Shown here piece after piece: positions 36,315 to 46,432 of a stretch of 64,000 nt of DNA; the stretch's first letter is position 1, and the number at the start of each line of letters is the position of its first letter. The notes below the pieces were generated by a model. That model saw only the letters and a list, made by a program, of their open reading frames with translations, made no database searches and was not told the origin of the DNA. Both the position numbers and the translations under genes were made by a program. The DNA is from Pedobacter frigiditerrae (GTDB taxonomy: Bacteria; Bacteroidota; Bacteroidia; Sphingobacteriales; Sphingobacteriaceae), in assembly GCF_004331645.1 (NCBI RefSeq), contig NZ_SJSK01000002.1, forward strand, positions 248,001 to 312,000. Direction: 5' to 3'.

Positions 36315-38615
36315 TTATTTTGTTGTTTGTTGAACTTTTAAGAAGGTAATGGCAGGGTCAGTTTTAATGTTTATTTTTTTGCCCATTACAGTTATTTCTG
36401 GAACCGTTCCGGAATAGGACCTAATGGTTGCTTTTTTCAATTGATGATTTTCCCACTCAATATCTACTTCATAATTGCCCCTAGCCCTTAACCCATATAT
36501 TTTTCCATTACTCCAGGCACTTGGCAATGCAGGTAAAATATCTAAATCACCAGTTTGACTTTGCAATAGCAATTCGGCAAAGCCACCAAAAGGTGCATCA
36601 TAAATAACTGGATATTTTAGACTTAATGCAGCCAGCGCTTTATCGCCATCTAATAACCTTGCCCACATTCCTGCCTTATCAGGATGATAACCCCCACTTC
36701 CCCTTAACTCCAAAGATTTACGGGCTGCCGCTAATAATGTAGGGGTATTTTTGTTAATTTGACTTAAAGGCCAAACTGAAATAACATGAGATATATGCCG
36801 ATGAGTAACTTCCCACTCTTTTAAACTCGCAGAATAATCGAATTCCCATTCGTTTAATTGCCCTTTTGAACCTATTTTAAATGGCAATAATTTAGGCAAG
36901 GCCTGTTCTAGCTTAAGCCTAAAATCAATATCTCTTTTTAACACTTTACTGGCTGTGATGCAATGCTGAAAGAGCGACCTTAATAAAGCCAGGTCTAGCG
37001 TACTTCCCTGACTTACAGCTACGCGATTTCCCTTTTCATCAAAAAAATGATTTTCTGGAGAAGTAGACGGTGAGGTAACTAAATATCCATCTTTATTTTC
37101 AAGTAGCAAGTCTAAAGCGAATTCTGCAGCGCCTTTTAATATTGGATAAGCTGTGTTTTTCAAATAAACTTCATCCTGATTAAAATCATATTTATCCCAA
37201 ACATTTTCGCATAACCAAATCCCACCCATTGGCCAAAGTGCCCAGCAAGGATCTCCTGTTGCCATGGTGGTCATTGCCCAAATATCTGAGTTATGGTGAG
37301 CCACCCAACCTTTAAAGCCATAATTGATCCTGGCTGTTTCTGCACCATTCTTAGCTAAATCGCAAACAAACTTAATTAGCGAATTAGTTACTTCGCTGAT
37401 GTTGGCTGGTTCTGCAACTGCATAATATTTTTGCGGATTTTCATTCAAAGTATAATTGGATGCATAATTTGGAAACATATCCCTATTCCAAATCCCTTGT
37501 TCATTTCTTGGCGCCATACTTCCAGCCCTAGAACAAGCAATTAGGTTATACCTTGCCCATTGGTAAGCCAATATATATTTATTGGGCTGTTCATTGTTCA
37601 CCTCAACCCAAAGTCTTCTAAATAACGATTGATAATCTTTTACGTGTGCATTTAGCAATTGTAAATAGCTTTTTTTAATTGCTTTATTTAAGTAAGCCGT
37701 AGCAAGTTCATTTTCATTTTTGCCAGCCATTCCAGGTTCTTTATCAATTCCATTAAAACTTGTAGCTGCCGAAAAATATATAATTGCTGTATCTGCTGCT
37801 AAAACAGTTAATGAAGTGTCTCCTACAATGTTCGTTTTACCTCCAATGGTTTTAATTGCTAACCTAGCCTGAAAACCAGTTCCCTTTTTTTCATCCCACT
37901 CTACAATCTGTTTTTTATTATAATTATCGATATGAATTGGCGCTCTACCATTCATAACTAGAGTTTGCCCTTCTGTTTTCAGCTTACCTTGTAACTGCGT
38001 ATTCATCCCTGTGGTAAAACTTACAGTGCCTTTTTTATTGCTGTAAATTCTCATGATGATAGCCTGGTCAGGATAACTGGCAAAAATCTCACGAGTAAAA
38101 TCAATACCGTTTACTTGATATTTAATAGTGGCCACTGCCCTATCTAGACTTAGTTCTCTTGAATAGTTACTATAGTTTTCTGATCCAGGAAAATTAAGAT
38201 AAAGGTTTCCCAAGGGTTGATAAGCTTGATTGTTTTTCCCTTGCAATTGCCTAGCTAATGAATCTGCTTCTTTATATGCTGATGTTGCTAATGCCGCCCT
38301 AACTTCAGCCAAAACCTTAACATTTTTAGCATCATTATATGAACGAGGTACACCAGACCACAAAGTTGCATCATTTAAATTTATAATCTCTGAAGCTACA
38401 CCACCATAAATTTTAGCACCCAATCTTCCATTGCCTAAGGGGATGGCTGCTCCAAAATCCTTTTGGCTAGTTGGCATATTATAGCTTAACTTTAACGACT
38501 CCCAGTTACCTTTTTTGCTACTGGTTTGTGCTACTCCATCTTTTTGGTTTAAAACCAATGCAACAACCCCTAAGGCAAATGCAATCCTTACTGATTTTTT
38601 TACAAAAAACTTCAT
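36315..38615 (-). CDS. GH95 alpha-L-fucosidase
   Basis: Secreted protein of 766 residues, signal peptide in [20 protein letters not shown]. The N-terminal domain starts with [20 protein letters not shown] then [20 protein letters not shown] and [18 protein letters not shown], the GH95 hallmark. The catalytic alpha6/alpha6 domain has [39 protein letters not shown] and [12 protein letters not shown] (acid region). The C-terminal part ends with [20 protein letters not shown]. Family members hydrolyse alpha-1,2-L-fucosidic and sometimes alpha-L-galactosidic bonds. Gap of 7 bases to both neighbours shows tight operon packing. Confidence 0.94.
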   Translation of the reverse strand: MKFFVKKSVRIAFALGVVALVLNQKDGVAQTSSKKGNWESLKLSYNMPTSQKDFGAAIPLGNGRLGAKIYGGVASEIINLNDATLWSGVPRSYNDAKNVKVLAEVRAALATSAYKEADSLARQLQGKNNQAYQPLGNLYLNFPGSENYSNYSRELSLDRAVATIKYQVNGIDFTREIFASYPDQAIIMRIYSNKKGTVSFTTGMNTQLQGKLKTEGQTLVMNGRAPIHIDNYNKKQIVEWDEKKGTGFQARLAIKTIGGKTNIVGDTSLTVLAADTAIIYFSAATSFNGIDKEPGMAGKNENELATAYLNKAIKKSYLQLLNAHVKDYQSLFRRLWVEVNNEQPNKYILAYQWARYNLIACSRAGSMAPRNEQGIWNRDMFPNYASNYTLNENPQKYYAVAEPANISEVTNSLIKFVCDLAKNGAETARINYGFKGWVAHHNSDIWAMTTMATGDPCWALWPMGGIWLCENVWDKYDFNQDEVYLKNTAYPILKGAAEFALDLLLENKDGYLVTSPSTSPENHFFDEKGNRVAVSQGSTLDLALLRSLFQHCITASKVLKRDIDFRLKLEQALPKLLPFKIGSKGQLNEWEFDYSASLKEWEVTHRHISHVISVWPLSQINKNTPTLLAAARKSLELRGSGGYHPDKAGMWARLLDGDKALAALSLKYPVIYDAPFGGFAELLLQSQTGDLDILPALPSAWSNGKIYGLRARGNYEVDIEWENHQLKKATIRSYSGTVPEITVMGKKINIKTDPAITFLKVQQTTK

Positions 38616-38622
38616 TAATATC

Positions 38623-40251
38623 TCATTTTACTAAATAGGTGAAATAATCCAAATCCAAGTAACCAGAATCAGACTCATTGTTGTAGGTATAAATACCAAT
38701 TCTATCACCACGATAAGCACCCCACATCAACTGGTAGGGCTTCCCAAATGGAGCATATTTTATTCCATCAGTACTGTAATAAAACTGACTTAAACCATCT
38801 AAACTCCAAGTAGATTTCAGCCACAATTGATTAGTTGTGACTGTGTCGCCCAAAACAATAGCGCCTTTCACATTATATTCTATTCTTTTGGTAACACCAT
38901 CAAACACAACACCTATAGTTGCATAATTTGGCGAACCAAAATGTGTCAGACCAGATTTTTGACCTTTGGCCATCCCTGCTAAATCAAGTTTTACAACCAC
39001 TTCATTAAATGAAGACCTGAAAGAACGTTGTGTTATTGTATTTCCGGCTTTTAATAGGTTATTTGTTTCAATTGGTCTAAAAGCCTTTAACCTAAGCCAG
39101 CCAGCTCTTTCTGCCAAACTCCATTTTTCTGCCCTAGGCTGATAATTCCATTCCCATTGCTCTGCTAGTACTTTAGCATTAAAACCATCACTGGTTTGAG
39201 GAATGCTTTTCTTTTGGCCTTGAATAGGTTTTCGTCCATTCCAAACCATCGAACCAATTTGATTAGCATCAGGATTTCCTAAAATTGGCCAATTGTCTAT
39301 CCAGTTAACGGGTAGTAAACTCATAACCCTTCCAGACCAATCGCCAGACGAACCATGGTGAGTTAGGAAATACCAATCACCTTTTTGAGTCTGTACAATG
39401 CCTCCTTGATTTGGTTCGTGATGTTCTTTTTGAGCATAACTTAATTGTTTTGGACCCTCATAAGGACCATAGATATTTTTTGCCCGCTCCATCATCACTA
39501 CCCTACCACCAGCTTTTACCTCAGAAAAGAAGTGATAATAAGTGTCTTTTATTTTAAAAAGCTTGTTAGCCTCACTTCCCTTAGATTGGTAAATCACCTT
39601 ATCTGATCTTGCAATTAAGGTCTTTCCATCTGCTGTCATTTTAAACAGATGAATTTTATAACCATCGGTAAAATGGGTTCCTATAAAATAACCTTGTCCA
39701 TCATCATCCCAAAAAGGGCATCCATCATCCCATCCTTTTGCGGCTAAGATTTGATGAACAGGTGCCCAAGGTCCTTCAATCTTTGCAGCAGTAGTCATAA
39801 AATAACCTTGATCAGGATCTCCAAAGTAAATCCAAAATTTATTATTGTGGTATCGAATTGCTCCTGCCCAGATACCTCTGCCATAGGTATTCATTTTATC
39901 CCAATTCATTTCTGCCGAGATTTTTGAGATATCATTTACCGCATGGCTAATGATTTTCCAGTTAACCAGATCCTTTGAATGTAAAATCACAAATCCTGGA
40001 GAATATTGAAATGTTGAGGAAACAGCATAATAATCACTCCCAACTCTTATGCAGTCTAAGTCACTATAATCTGCAGGTAATATTGGGTTTCGATAAGTAC
40101 CATCATTTTGATCGCCCCAAGTTTGCCAATCTCCCCATTTTACTTTTTGTTGTGCAAAGGATTGTTCAACTAACAAAAGTGATACACAAAATAAGGTTAT
40201 CAACTTATATTTAAAGGGCATTAATGCCAAGGTATTTTTAATTTGAACCAT
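38623..40251 (-). CDS. GH43 glycoside hydrolase (xylosidase/arabinofuranosidase type)
   Basis: Secreted enzyme of 542 residues. Its ATG at 40251 overlaps the stop of the upstream gene as TAATG, which suggests coupled translation; an alternative start at 40221 gives a cleaner signal peptide ([18 protein letters not shown]). The five-bladed propeller shows the catalytic base region [20 protein letters not shown], the pKa-modulating Asp region [20 protein letters not shown] and the acid in [20 protein letters not shown]. The C-terminal beta-sandwich carries the accessory domain usual in GH43. Substrate may be an arabinose or xylose side chain. Confidence 0.92.
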   Translation of the reverse strand: MVQIKNTLALMPFKYKLITLFCVSLLLVEQSFAQQKVKWGDWQTWGDQNDGTYRNPILPADYSDLDCIRVGSDYYAVSSTFQYSPGFVILHSKDLVNWKIISHAVNDISKISAEMNWDKMNTYGRGIWAGAIRYHNNKFWIYFGDPDQGYFMTTAAKIEGPWAPVHQILAAKGWDDGCPFWDDDGQGYFIGTHFTDGYKIHLFKMTADGKTLIARSDKVIYQSKGSEANKLFKIKDTYYHFFSEVKAGGRVVMMERAKNIYGPYEGPKQLSYAQKEHHEPNQGGIVQTQKGDWYFLTHHGSSGDWSGRVMSLLPVNWIDNWPILGNPDANQIGSMVWNGRKPIQGQKKSIPQTSDGFNAKVLAEQWEWNYQPRAEKWSLAERAGWLRLKAFRPIETNNLLKAGNTITQRSFRSSFNEVVVKLDLAGMAKGQKSGLTHFGSPNYATIGVVFDGVTKRIEYNVKGAIVLGDTVTTNQLWLKSTWSLDGLSQFYYSTDGIKYAPFGKPYQLMWGAYRGDRIGIYTYNNESDSGYLDLDYFTYLVK

Positions 40252-41630
40252 TATCTAGGTAGTTTATATTTTTTAGCACTATTGAACAAGACCAGTACGC
40301 AATCCGAATCTCCCATCATCTTATCCGCTTTGAAAATGCCATTGTTCTTTATTTTCTTTCCAATTAATTTAGGCTTTCCATTTATTGTATCAAACCAATA
40401 AGCATCTAAATTTGCTCCGAGGCTAGTGGTTTTAATTGATATGGTCTGTGAATCATTAAGATAAGCTAGTATAAAGGTGCTCTTATTTTGTTCTCCATTA
40501 CCATCTCTCAATACGGGTATTTTATAGCTAATGCTGTCTTTTTGAGTGGTAAGCAGTAAGCTTTGATCAGGAACTGAATTTACAAGTGGTATGGCATTAA
40601 TAAGGGTCTTGATATACTTAAGTTGTTGCTGCGCAGGAGTGTTCAATGCCTGTTGCCAATTCTCTACACCCGCTTTCCAGCTAATTAACATCCACTTTTG
40701 AGCTGTATGTGGTGTCATCTGCCATAACGCATTATGCCCATAGGCAAAGCCAAAACTGCCCGAAAAAACCGAAAGGTAAAGGGAACGTCTTTGAATAATT
40801 GGGTCTTCAGCAATCCCTGTTTCATAACGATGTTCTATCATGATGGTTGGTTTTGTGGGAGCTAAGTTAAAATCTCTAGAAACTAGATGTCTAAAATCAT
40901 AACCTATTCCTTTGATATTTGATTTTCCCTGAATCATCCAAAAATCTACCCAATCTTCATTTCTGAAAAACTCTGAACTGGAGTGTGGTGAGCATGGATG
41001 TACAGAGACTAAGTTCGCCCCTTTGCTACCTTCTTTTAATCCTCTTCCAATAGCATTTACAGGTTCAACTTCAATAAATTTAGGTGTCGACTCGCCCCCA
41101 GCTACCAGTATAACATGTTTATGATTCTTATACTGTTGCCCTATCTTTTTGCCTAAAGTATACAATTGGTTTGTGGTGTAGCTATTCATTATGCCAGTAG
41201 TTTTACCACTCCACATGGCGTAAAGCATCGGATAAATCTGATATTCAGCACATTTTTTCACTATGTAATCGCAGTAAGCAAAATATTTAGGGTTTAAATC
41301 TGTTTTTTCAGGACCAATATAGGCCTGCTCGCCATAAACATTTTTCTCAGTTGCCTGAGGATAAAAATCGAGTGCAAACATGATACTATTAAAACCATTT
41401 TTAGCCGTGCTTTTTAACAACACATCAATCTCCTTATAAGTTAAGGCATTGATATTCCAAGCTGTTGTAGCCAAAATAAATACAGGCTCATTGGTTTTAG
41501 CATCTAGTAAATAGTGTTTGTTTCCGCTAACCTTTAGCCCATTTAGTACATTGGTTTTAGCGCTAGATTTTGTATTGAACGCAATCAATATTAAGATATT
41601 GATCACAAATAAAATGAGTAGTTTTTTCAT
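40251..41630 (-). CDS. DUF4038 apiosidase-like glycoside hydrolase
   Basis: Secreted protein of 459 residues, signal peptide in LLILFVINILILIAFNTKSS. The TIM-barrel opens LKVSGNKHYLLDAKTNEPVF then ILATTAWNINALTYKEIDVL, and NGFNSIMFALDFYPQATEKN follows, the pattern of DUF4038 (GH140-type apiosidases and relatives). A likely catalytic pair lies in LVAGGESTPKF and KPTIMIEHRYETGIA. A short C-terminal beta-domain (Collagen-binding-like in the family) ends the protein. Placement among fucosidases is reminiscent of rhamnogalacturonan II loci, where apiose and fucose occur together. True substrate unknown. Confidence 0.82.
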   Translation of the reverse strand: MKKLLILFVINILILIAFNTKSSAKTNVLNGLKVSGNKHYLLDAKTNEPVFILATTAWNINALTYKEIDVLLKSTAKNGFNSIMFALDFYPQATEKNVYGEQAYIGPEKTDLNPKYFAYCDYIVKKCAEYQIYPMLYAMWSGKTTGIMNSYTTNQLYTLGKKIGQQYKNHKHVILVAGGESTPKFIEVEPVNAIGRGLKEGSKGANLVSVHPCSPHSSSEFFRNEDWVDFWMIQGKSNIKGIGYDFRHLVSRDFNLAPTKPTIMIEHRYETGIAEDPIIQRRSLYLSVFSGSFGFAYGHNALWQMTPHTAQKWMLISWKAGVENWQQALNTPAQQQLKYIKTLINAIPLVNSVPDQSLLLTTQKDSISYKIPVLRDGNGEQNKSTFILAYLNDSQTISIKTTSLGANLDAYWFDTINGKPKLIGKKIKNNGIFKADKMMGDSDCVLVLFNSAKKYKLPR

Positions 41631-41725
41631 TCCCTATTTGTTTGGTCAAGCCTGCGGATAAATCCACCCAGCATAATATTAATGAAGATGTCATGTCTAT
41701 TATTTATTATCATAATTTAAATAAA

Positions 41726-41862
41726 CTAATTAATACCAAAAGTTTGATTCTTAGGAACTATCATCTTCCCATCCTTTAAAAAATCAACCCTTACCAATCC
41801 GGGCTTTTCCCTCCAACTCTCCATAAACCTATGTGAGTAGCTGGTTTCATCTATGGTTTTAC
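41726..41862 (-). pseudogene. possible C-terminal gene remnant
   Basis: An open minus-strand frame without start reads SHRFMESWREKPGLVRVDFL and KDGKMIVPKNQTFGIN before a stop at 41726. The string looks like the C-terminal tail of a secreted enzyme, and overlaps the end of the DUF1593 gene by 12 bases in another frame. I cannot name the family; it could also be chance. Confidence 0.3.
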
Positions 41863-43203
41863 TTTTATAATAATTCTTTTGTAGGAAACTAGTGCTGGCA
41901 AACCATTATCGGTTACTTCAAGGATAATGTGGATAGTGCCTTCCTTTTTGCCCTTTGGGACTATGAAATACATCTTATCGTAAGATTCACTCATAATACG
42001 TACAAGACCATCATAAGTACCTGCCTCTTTGTATTGCCACCATTTAACAGTTATTTTGTTCCCATCGGGATCAATTGTGCCTTTAGCACTTAGCTTGATG
42101 ATTTTTCCCGGCTTAGCAGTTATTTCTGTTTTACTAGTCAATTTTATAACTGGCGTATGGTTGGCATCGCTGTATTTTTCCGCTACGCACCAGTCTAGCC
42201 GGGCTTCAAAATTGTTGTTTACCTGATTTACCCATCTTTTTAACGGGATAAGAACATCGCCATCATCTTTTGCATCTGCATAAACATTTGCAAAATTAGG
42301 TAGCTTTTCAAAACGCCCTCCCCAACCGCCATAGCTGGGGTTTTCGTAATTTCTTAAACCTGTATTCATGGTGTACATAAACGATGGCGAATCACCTTCG
42401 CTAATATAATCTTGAGGATAGAGTGCTCCCAATGGCCCATGGTTGGTTTTGACCTCCTTGGTAATGAAAGTATTTGTGGTGGTTTGTATTCTGTAAGCCC
42501 ATGTTTTATTAAAAGCATCAGAATACAGCATAGTAACCTTAGGATGATATGTTTCAATGTAATTGCCGGCATCGTCCTGATACCAGATATTGTACATCAC
42601 CACTTTAGAAACAGCCCGTTCATATTCCTTCGGATACTCAGTCTTTAGCTTATAGAACGCTTTAGAGGCAGTATTGCCCCCACCCCATGCCTGTATGTAT
42701 ACGGGGCTAGGATCTTTGTTTAACAATACTTCTACTATCCTGTCAGAACCTGGAGTATTTGGCCACTTATCTGGCATATACTGTACCCTCTCGCCTGGCT
42801 TTTGTGCTTCTCTTTCCTCACGTGAAACCACATTGCTCAGGTGACTAATATCTTCATCGCCAACAAAGCTTTTGCTCCTTATTTCATCTGCTGTAGGATA
42901 TTCCGAATTGTGCTTAATAAGATTGGGGTATACTTTTTCATAGGCATCAAGCTGCCTTTCATACCAAGGTTCCTTGCTGTGACCATTTTTCTGGTAGCAT
43001 GAATTTGTTTCGATAACAGCCTGCAAATCAATATCGCAAATGTAAAGCAGAAAGCGCACCATTGAGCTATGGTCATCAACTTCTCCATCGGTCATAACTA
43101 TTACTCGGGGCTTTTTTCCCTTGGTTTGTGCATGCATAAACAAGGGCATTAAGACCGCTAATAAACAAAATGTTAATTTTTTAAACGTGCAATACATATT
43201 CAC
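41851..43203 (-). CDS. DUF1593 nucleoside-hydrolase-like secreted protein
   Basis: Secreted protein of 450 residues, signal peptide FCLLAVLMPLFMHAQ. The DUF1593 domain starts KPRVIVMTDGEVDDHSSMVR then FLLYICDIDLQAVIETNSCY; the DGEVDD acidic cluster resembles the metal-binding site of nucleoside hydrolases. VYIQAWGGGNTASKAF and KVVMYNIWYQDDAGNYIETY continue the fold. A C-terminal Ig-like/cadherin-like domain (about 355-450) ends in a beta-strand pattern. First gene of the fucose operon, 220 bases before the DUF4038 gene. Activity is not established. Confidence 0.88.
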   Translation of the reverse strand: MNMYCTFKKLTFCLLAVLMPLFMHAQTKGKKPRVIVMTDGEVDDHSSMVRFLLYICDIDLQAVIETNSCYQKNGHSKEPWYERQLDAYEKVYPNLIKHNSEYPTADEIRSKSFVGDEDISHLSNVVSREEREAQKPGERVQYMPDKWPNTPGSDRIVEVLLNKDPSPVYIQAWGGGNTASKAFYKLKTEYPKEYERAVSKVVMYNIWYQDDAGNYIETYHPKVTMLYSDAFNKTWAYRIQTTTNTFITKEVKTNHGPLGALYPQDYISEGDSPSFMYTMNTGLRNYENPSYGGWGGRFEKLPNFANVYADAKDDGDVLIPLKRWVNQVNNNFEARLDWCVAEKYSDANHTPVIKLTSKTEITAKPGKIIKLSAKGTIDPDGNKITVKWWQYKEAGTYDGLVRIMSESYDKMYFIVPKGKKEGTIHIILEVTDNGLPALVSYKRIIIKVKP

Positions 43204-43446
43204 TTATAAATGCCATAAATAAGAGGGTTTATTAATCTTTTTCAATTGATTTCTACTTTTGCTTATTTAGCACTATCTTATTGCAGAGCCCTAATTTAGA
43301 TTCAAAGATTTACCTATTTGTCTATCTATTTCATTAATAACTATAAAAGGCTGTAAAAATTCACAACCAATTCTCTTTGCATAAAACCATAAGTTTTATT
43401 GCCTTATCTCGAAATGACTTTAATAAAGGCACCTCCATATTTTGAA

Positions 43447-43460
43447 TTTAATCGATTAAA
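43447..43460. promoter_or_regulatory. candidate LacI operator 1
   Basis: TTTAATCGATTAAA is a perfect 14-base palindrome with the CG centre typical of LacI-family sites. It shares the core AATCGATT with the site at 43555. Confidence 0.6.
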
Positions 43461-43487
43461 GAATTTCATCAATGCTTTCGGCAGGTG

Positions 43488-43500
43488 ATTAATCGATAAT
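43488..43500. promoter_or_regulatory. candidate LacI operator 2
   Basis: ATTAATCGATAAT is a near-palindrome around ATCGAT at 43492-43497. Its centre lies 41 bases from operator 1. Confidence 0.45.
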
Positions 43501-43554
43501 GAAGAGTTAACCAAAAAAGTTTCGATTTATATTTGTCTTCAATGATACAATTTA

Positions 43555-43568
43555 TGAAATCGATTTCA
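43555..43568. promoter_or_regulatory. candidate LacI operator 3
   Basis: TGAAATCGATTTCA is a perfect 14-base palindrome, 111 bases before the LacI start codon. Its position suits autoregulation. Confidence 0.6.
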
Positions 43569-43679
43569 AAATATTATTTGATTTATTTTATTAATATTGT
43601 CATTGGTCAAAAAAACACCCAGTTATATTATATCAAGAAATTATTGAGGCTGTAGAAACCTCAAGAATTTGATTAAAAA

Positions 43680-44738
43680 ATGAACAAAACAAAGAGAATA
43701 ACGATTTATGATTTGGCGAAAGAACTAGGTATATCCGGTTCTTATGTATCCCGTGCTTTGAACGACCATCCTACCACAAGCGAAAAAATGCGGGAAATGG
43801 TAAAACAAAAGGCTAAAGAGTTAAATTACAAACACAATACCTCTGCGGCTAATCTACGCCAAGGCAACTCGAAGATTATTGGAATAATAGTACCAAAGAT
43901 AAATGAGACCTTTTTTGCCAATGTAATTGCTGGGATTGAAGAGATTTGTAGCAAATACAAATATCATATCATTATCTGCCAGTCTGAAGAAAATTTAAAA
44001 AAGGAAAAAGAAGCTATTGATACCTTGATCAAGCAAAATGTAGATTGTATCATGATTTCACTCTCTCAGGAAACCAAAACCAATGCTCATTTACTTGATA
44101 TTCTAGCTAACAAAATACACCTTATCCAATTCGATCGTGTTGATGAAAGTGTGGAAAGTTACATCATCAAAAACGATAACAAGATTGCTGCTTTTAATGG
44201 CGTTGAGCATTTGATTAAAATGGGTTATGAAAGAATTGCTCACATTGGTGGCCCAGTCTATTTAAATATATATGCTGATCGTAAACAGGGCTATCGTGAG
44301 GCTTTATTAAAAGCAAAACATACCTTATTTGATGATGAAATTGATAATATTGCTCTTTCTAGAACAGATGCAAAAACAATCGCCTTAAAGTTACTGAGCA
44401 AGCAAGACAGACCTGACGCATTTTTTACCTCTTCTGATCAAGCGGCATTGGGCGTAATACAAGCCGCCAAAGAGTTGAACATTTCGATACCAAAAGACCT
44501 TGGCGTTTTAGGCTTTCAAGATGAAGAATTCAGCAGTTTTATCAGTCCAAACCTATCTTCTATAAATCAACAAAGCAAGCAAATTGGAATAAGTGCGGCG
44601 AATCTATTTTTCAAAACTATTTTGAAAAATAAAGTTAAGACGACCGAATCATCTACGGAAATTATCAATTGCGAATTAATGATCAGGGAAAGTTCATATA
44701 GGAAAATAGCTAAAAAGTTCACAAAAACACCTGAGTAA
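43680..44738 (+). CDS. LacI-family transcriptional regulator
   Basis: Regulator of 352 residues. The helix-turn-helix ITIYDLAKELGISGSYVSRA and the hinge helix HNTSAANLRQGNSKIIGIIV are typical. A periplasmic-binding-protein-like sensor domain follows, with INETFFANVIAGIEEICSKY and the C-terminal half around FFTSSDQAALGVIQAAKELN and LGVLGFQDEEFSSFISPNLS. It is divergent from the fucose operon and three palindromic sites lie between them, so it most likely controls that operon; the inducing sugar is not visible from sequence. Confidence 0.94.
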   Translation: MNKTKRITIYDLAKELGISGSYVSRALNDHPTTSEKMREMVKQKAKELNYKHNTSAANLRQGNSKIIGIIVPKINETFFANVIAGIEEICSKYKYHIIICQSEENLKKEKEAIDTLIKQNVDCIMISLSQETKTNAHLLDILANKIHLIQFDRVDESVESYIIKNDNKIAAFNGVEHLIKMGYERIAHIGGPVYLNIYADRKQGYREALLKAKHTLFDDEIDNIALSRTDAKTIALKLLSKQDRPDAFFTSSDQAALGVIQAAKELNISIPKDLGVLGFQDEEFSSFISPNLSSINQQSKQIGISAANLFFKTILKNKVKTTESSTEIINCELMIRESSYRKIAKKFTKTPE

Positions 44739-44871
44739 ATTGTCCACTTTTTTATCATCTACTTCTATAGAACCATAAAGGTGTCATGAACTTATAGTTA
44801 AAGTATTTCTTATATCTCTAATTAAAAACAATTAGGTAAAATAGATTTTCTCCAACAGATTTAACTTGTTC

Positions 44872-44894
44872 TTATTAGCTTTTCTAATAATTTT
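44872..44894 (+). terminator. weak terminator-like hairpin after the LacI gene
   Basis: TTATTAG and CTAATAA (7-bp perfect stem, AT-rich) with a 5-base loop followed by TTTTATT. It is 134 bases after the stop, so the call is tentative. Confidence 0.35.
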
Positions 44895-44910
44895 ATTATC
44901 TTAGTATAAC

Positions 44911-45157
44911 ATCGCCACCCTAGCAATCAAGCTTTATCAAAGCGTTTCCATTTCTCCTCATTTCAATCCATCAAGCCCAGGTTAAGTCCACCTCAACTCC
45001 ACCTTAAGTCCACGTCATATCCACTCTTCCGCCATTCTCTATCCCATCCCTATTGCATTGCTATCCCAGTGTTACCCTATGATACTTGCTTCCGACTTTA
45101 TTCTTAGAGATTAAAGTATGATTAATGGACAGAAGGATAGGTATGCAATAGGGATGG
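44911..45157. repeat. 11-bp phased TCCA array with inverted copy
   Basis: CCA cores start at 44977, 44988, 44999, 45010, 45021 and 45032 in steps of 11, then at 45044, 45055 (as GCA) and 45066 after a one-base slip. Units include TTAAGTCCACC, TCAACTCCACC, TTAAGTCCACG, TCATATCCACT and TGCTATCCCAG. Upstream, from 44915, looser YCA units continue the pattern with 9-12 base steps. The last units (45045-45066) recur inverted at 45135-45157 with 20 of 22 bases matching, so the array ends in a large hairpin. Confidence 0.82.
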
Positions 45158-45402
45158 AAGCATGGTGCAGGGAACAAGGAAGGGTTAATAGGTGGCTCCG
45201 CTGGGGACAATAAATATTGACGTAATTCACCTTCTGGCTGGAGACTCCAGCAGCCGAAATAGTTAACGAAAGAATTTAATAAGCCGTACCATATACACAG
45301 CAAGCCCATACCATATGTTTAGTGAATTTCCAACTCTCAATATATAAATATGATGTGCTTTTCTAAGCTGAAGTCAAACACATAACTATCAATCTTACGT
45401 AT
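45158..45402. other. gene-free tail after the TCCA array
   Basis: Contains a 15-base palindrome GCTGGAGACTCCAGC near 45237-45251. The minus-strand frame crossing it shows no family features. Nothing else is recognised. Confidence 0.35.
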
Positions 45403-46317
45403 TTATTGTTCACTAAGGGTCATCTTATTGCTCATATCCATAGGTAAGCTTAATCCATCTGGAAGTTGCGCTGTTGGTGGTATTTCTGTATGTCCTTTGA
45501 TATGTTGTTGAATAACAGCATTCGCCATCCAACCTGTTATTTTACTGATTTTAATATTGGATGTCATATCGCCAGTTATGTGATAAATCATTTTCATTCC
45601 ATTGTTAACATTCACATCCTTTCCGGTAGTCGTAATCTTTGAGATACCCGTAATTAGGTAATAATCACTTGTTACATCTTTTAAGGTATAGGTAGTTTCA
45701 ATATCAGCCGTCATACCAGATTTAAGCTTGCCCTTTGTGATCCATTTCTCGCCAACGTTAACTGCGATTTTCGGATAAACGGCCATACTCATTTCCATAT
45801 TTGCTTTAAAAGCTTCTTCACCATAAGATTGGGAAAGTTGTGCTTTTAATTGAGCCAATTGTGCTGCTGGTAGTTCTGTCGCTTCACTCAACCCTTCAAA
45901 TAATTTTTCAATGCCTTTAACTTCTACAATCCTTCCTTTTTTAGTCATCTTCATGGTAAAGGTATTCTTTTTCATACCTGCCATCATTTTCGATAATAGA
46001 TCGCCTTCTTTTGGGTTCTCCGAATCAACTGACATTGTATTGTTAGGCATTTCCATTTTCATGGATAGACTTTCATATTTACAAGAGATAATATAAACGG
46101 TATCTAATTGATCTAATACCTTGTAAGACATCAAGGCATTTATGCCAATCTTTATGTTTAAATCCTGACCTTGCATATTTTGGATCATCGTCATATCTGA
46201 AGCAAGACGCTGATTGTAAGTTTGCCCTTTTACCAAGCTTAATTCAATTTTTTGTTTTTGGGCATAACTAGCCGTAGTAAGTAGTAAGGCAATGCAGCAA
46301 GTAATAATATTTTTCAT
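45403..46317 (-). CDS. DUF6263-like secreted protein
   Basis: Protein of 304 residues with signal peptide (IITCCIALLLTTASYAQK). The mature part is a repetitive beta-rich sequence with KGQTYNQRLASDMTMIQNMQ at its start, a methionine-rich middle (SLSMKMEMPNNTMSVDSENP and KMMAGMKKNTFTMKMTKKGR) and the family-like end GWMANAVIQQHIKGHTEIPP. The layout fits DUF6263, a Bacteroidota family of secreted or lipoprotein-like proteins with unknown role. Single gene. Confidence 0.7.
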   Translation of the reverse strand: MKNIITCCIALLLTTASYAQKQKIELSLVKGQTYNQRLASDMTMIQNMQGQDLNIKIGINALMSYKVLDQLDTVYIISCKYESLSMKMEMPNNTMSVDSENPKEGDLLSKMMAGMKKNTFTMKMTKKGRIVEVKGIEKLFEGLSEATELPAAQLAQLKAQLSQSYGEEAFKANMEMSMAVYPKIAVNVGEKWITKGKLKSGMTADIETTYTLKDVTSDYYLITGISKITTTGKDVNVNNGMKMIYHITGDMTSNIKISKITGWMANAVIQQHIKGHTEIPPTAQLPDGLSLPMDMSNKMTLSEQ

Positions 46318-46432
46318 AAAGTTGTTTGTTAAAAAAGTCTAATATAACTTAATTTAAAATTGATGTGAGGGTTTATGATGAATGCTAACCAAGTTAATGC
46401 CTTTTAATCACTTATCAAATCCCCTATTTCGC

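Larger units (their letters stand above)
43204..43679. other. divergent control region of the fucose operon and LacI regulator
   Basis: Lies between the divergent DUF1593 and LacI genes and should hold both promoters. Three ATCGAT-centred palindromes occupy 43447-43568. A minus-strand TATTTATG box at 43214-43221 with TTG 21 bases upstream resembles a Bacteroidota promoter, but it is very close to the DUF1593 start. Confidence 0.5.

Noticed and set aside
33502..45157. CRISPR array
   Set aside because: Units are 11 bp with only a 5-6 base core, no 20-40 bp spacers and no cas genes in the window.
45061..45309. Minus-strand frame of 82 codons
   Set aside because: It crosses the end of the TCCA array and its inverted copy; no start context or family motif.
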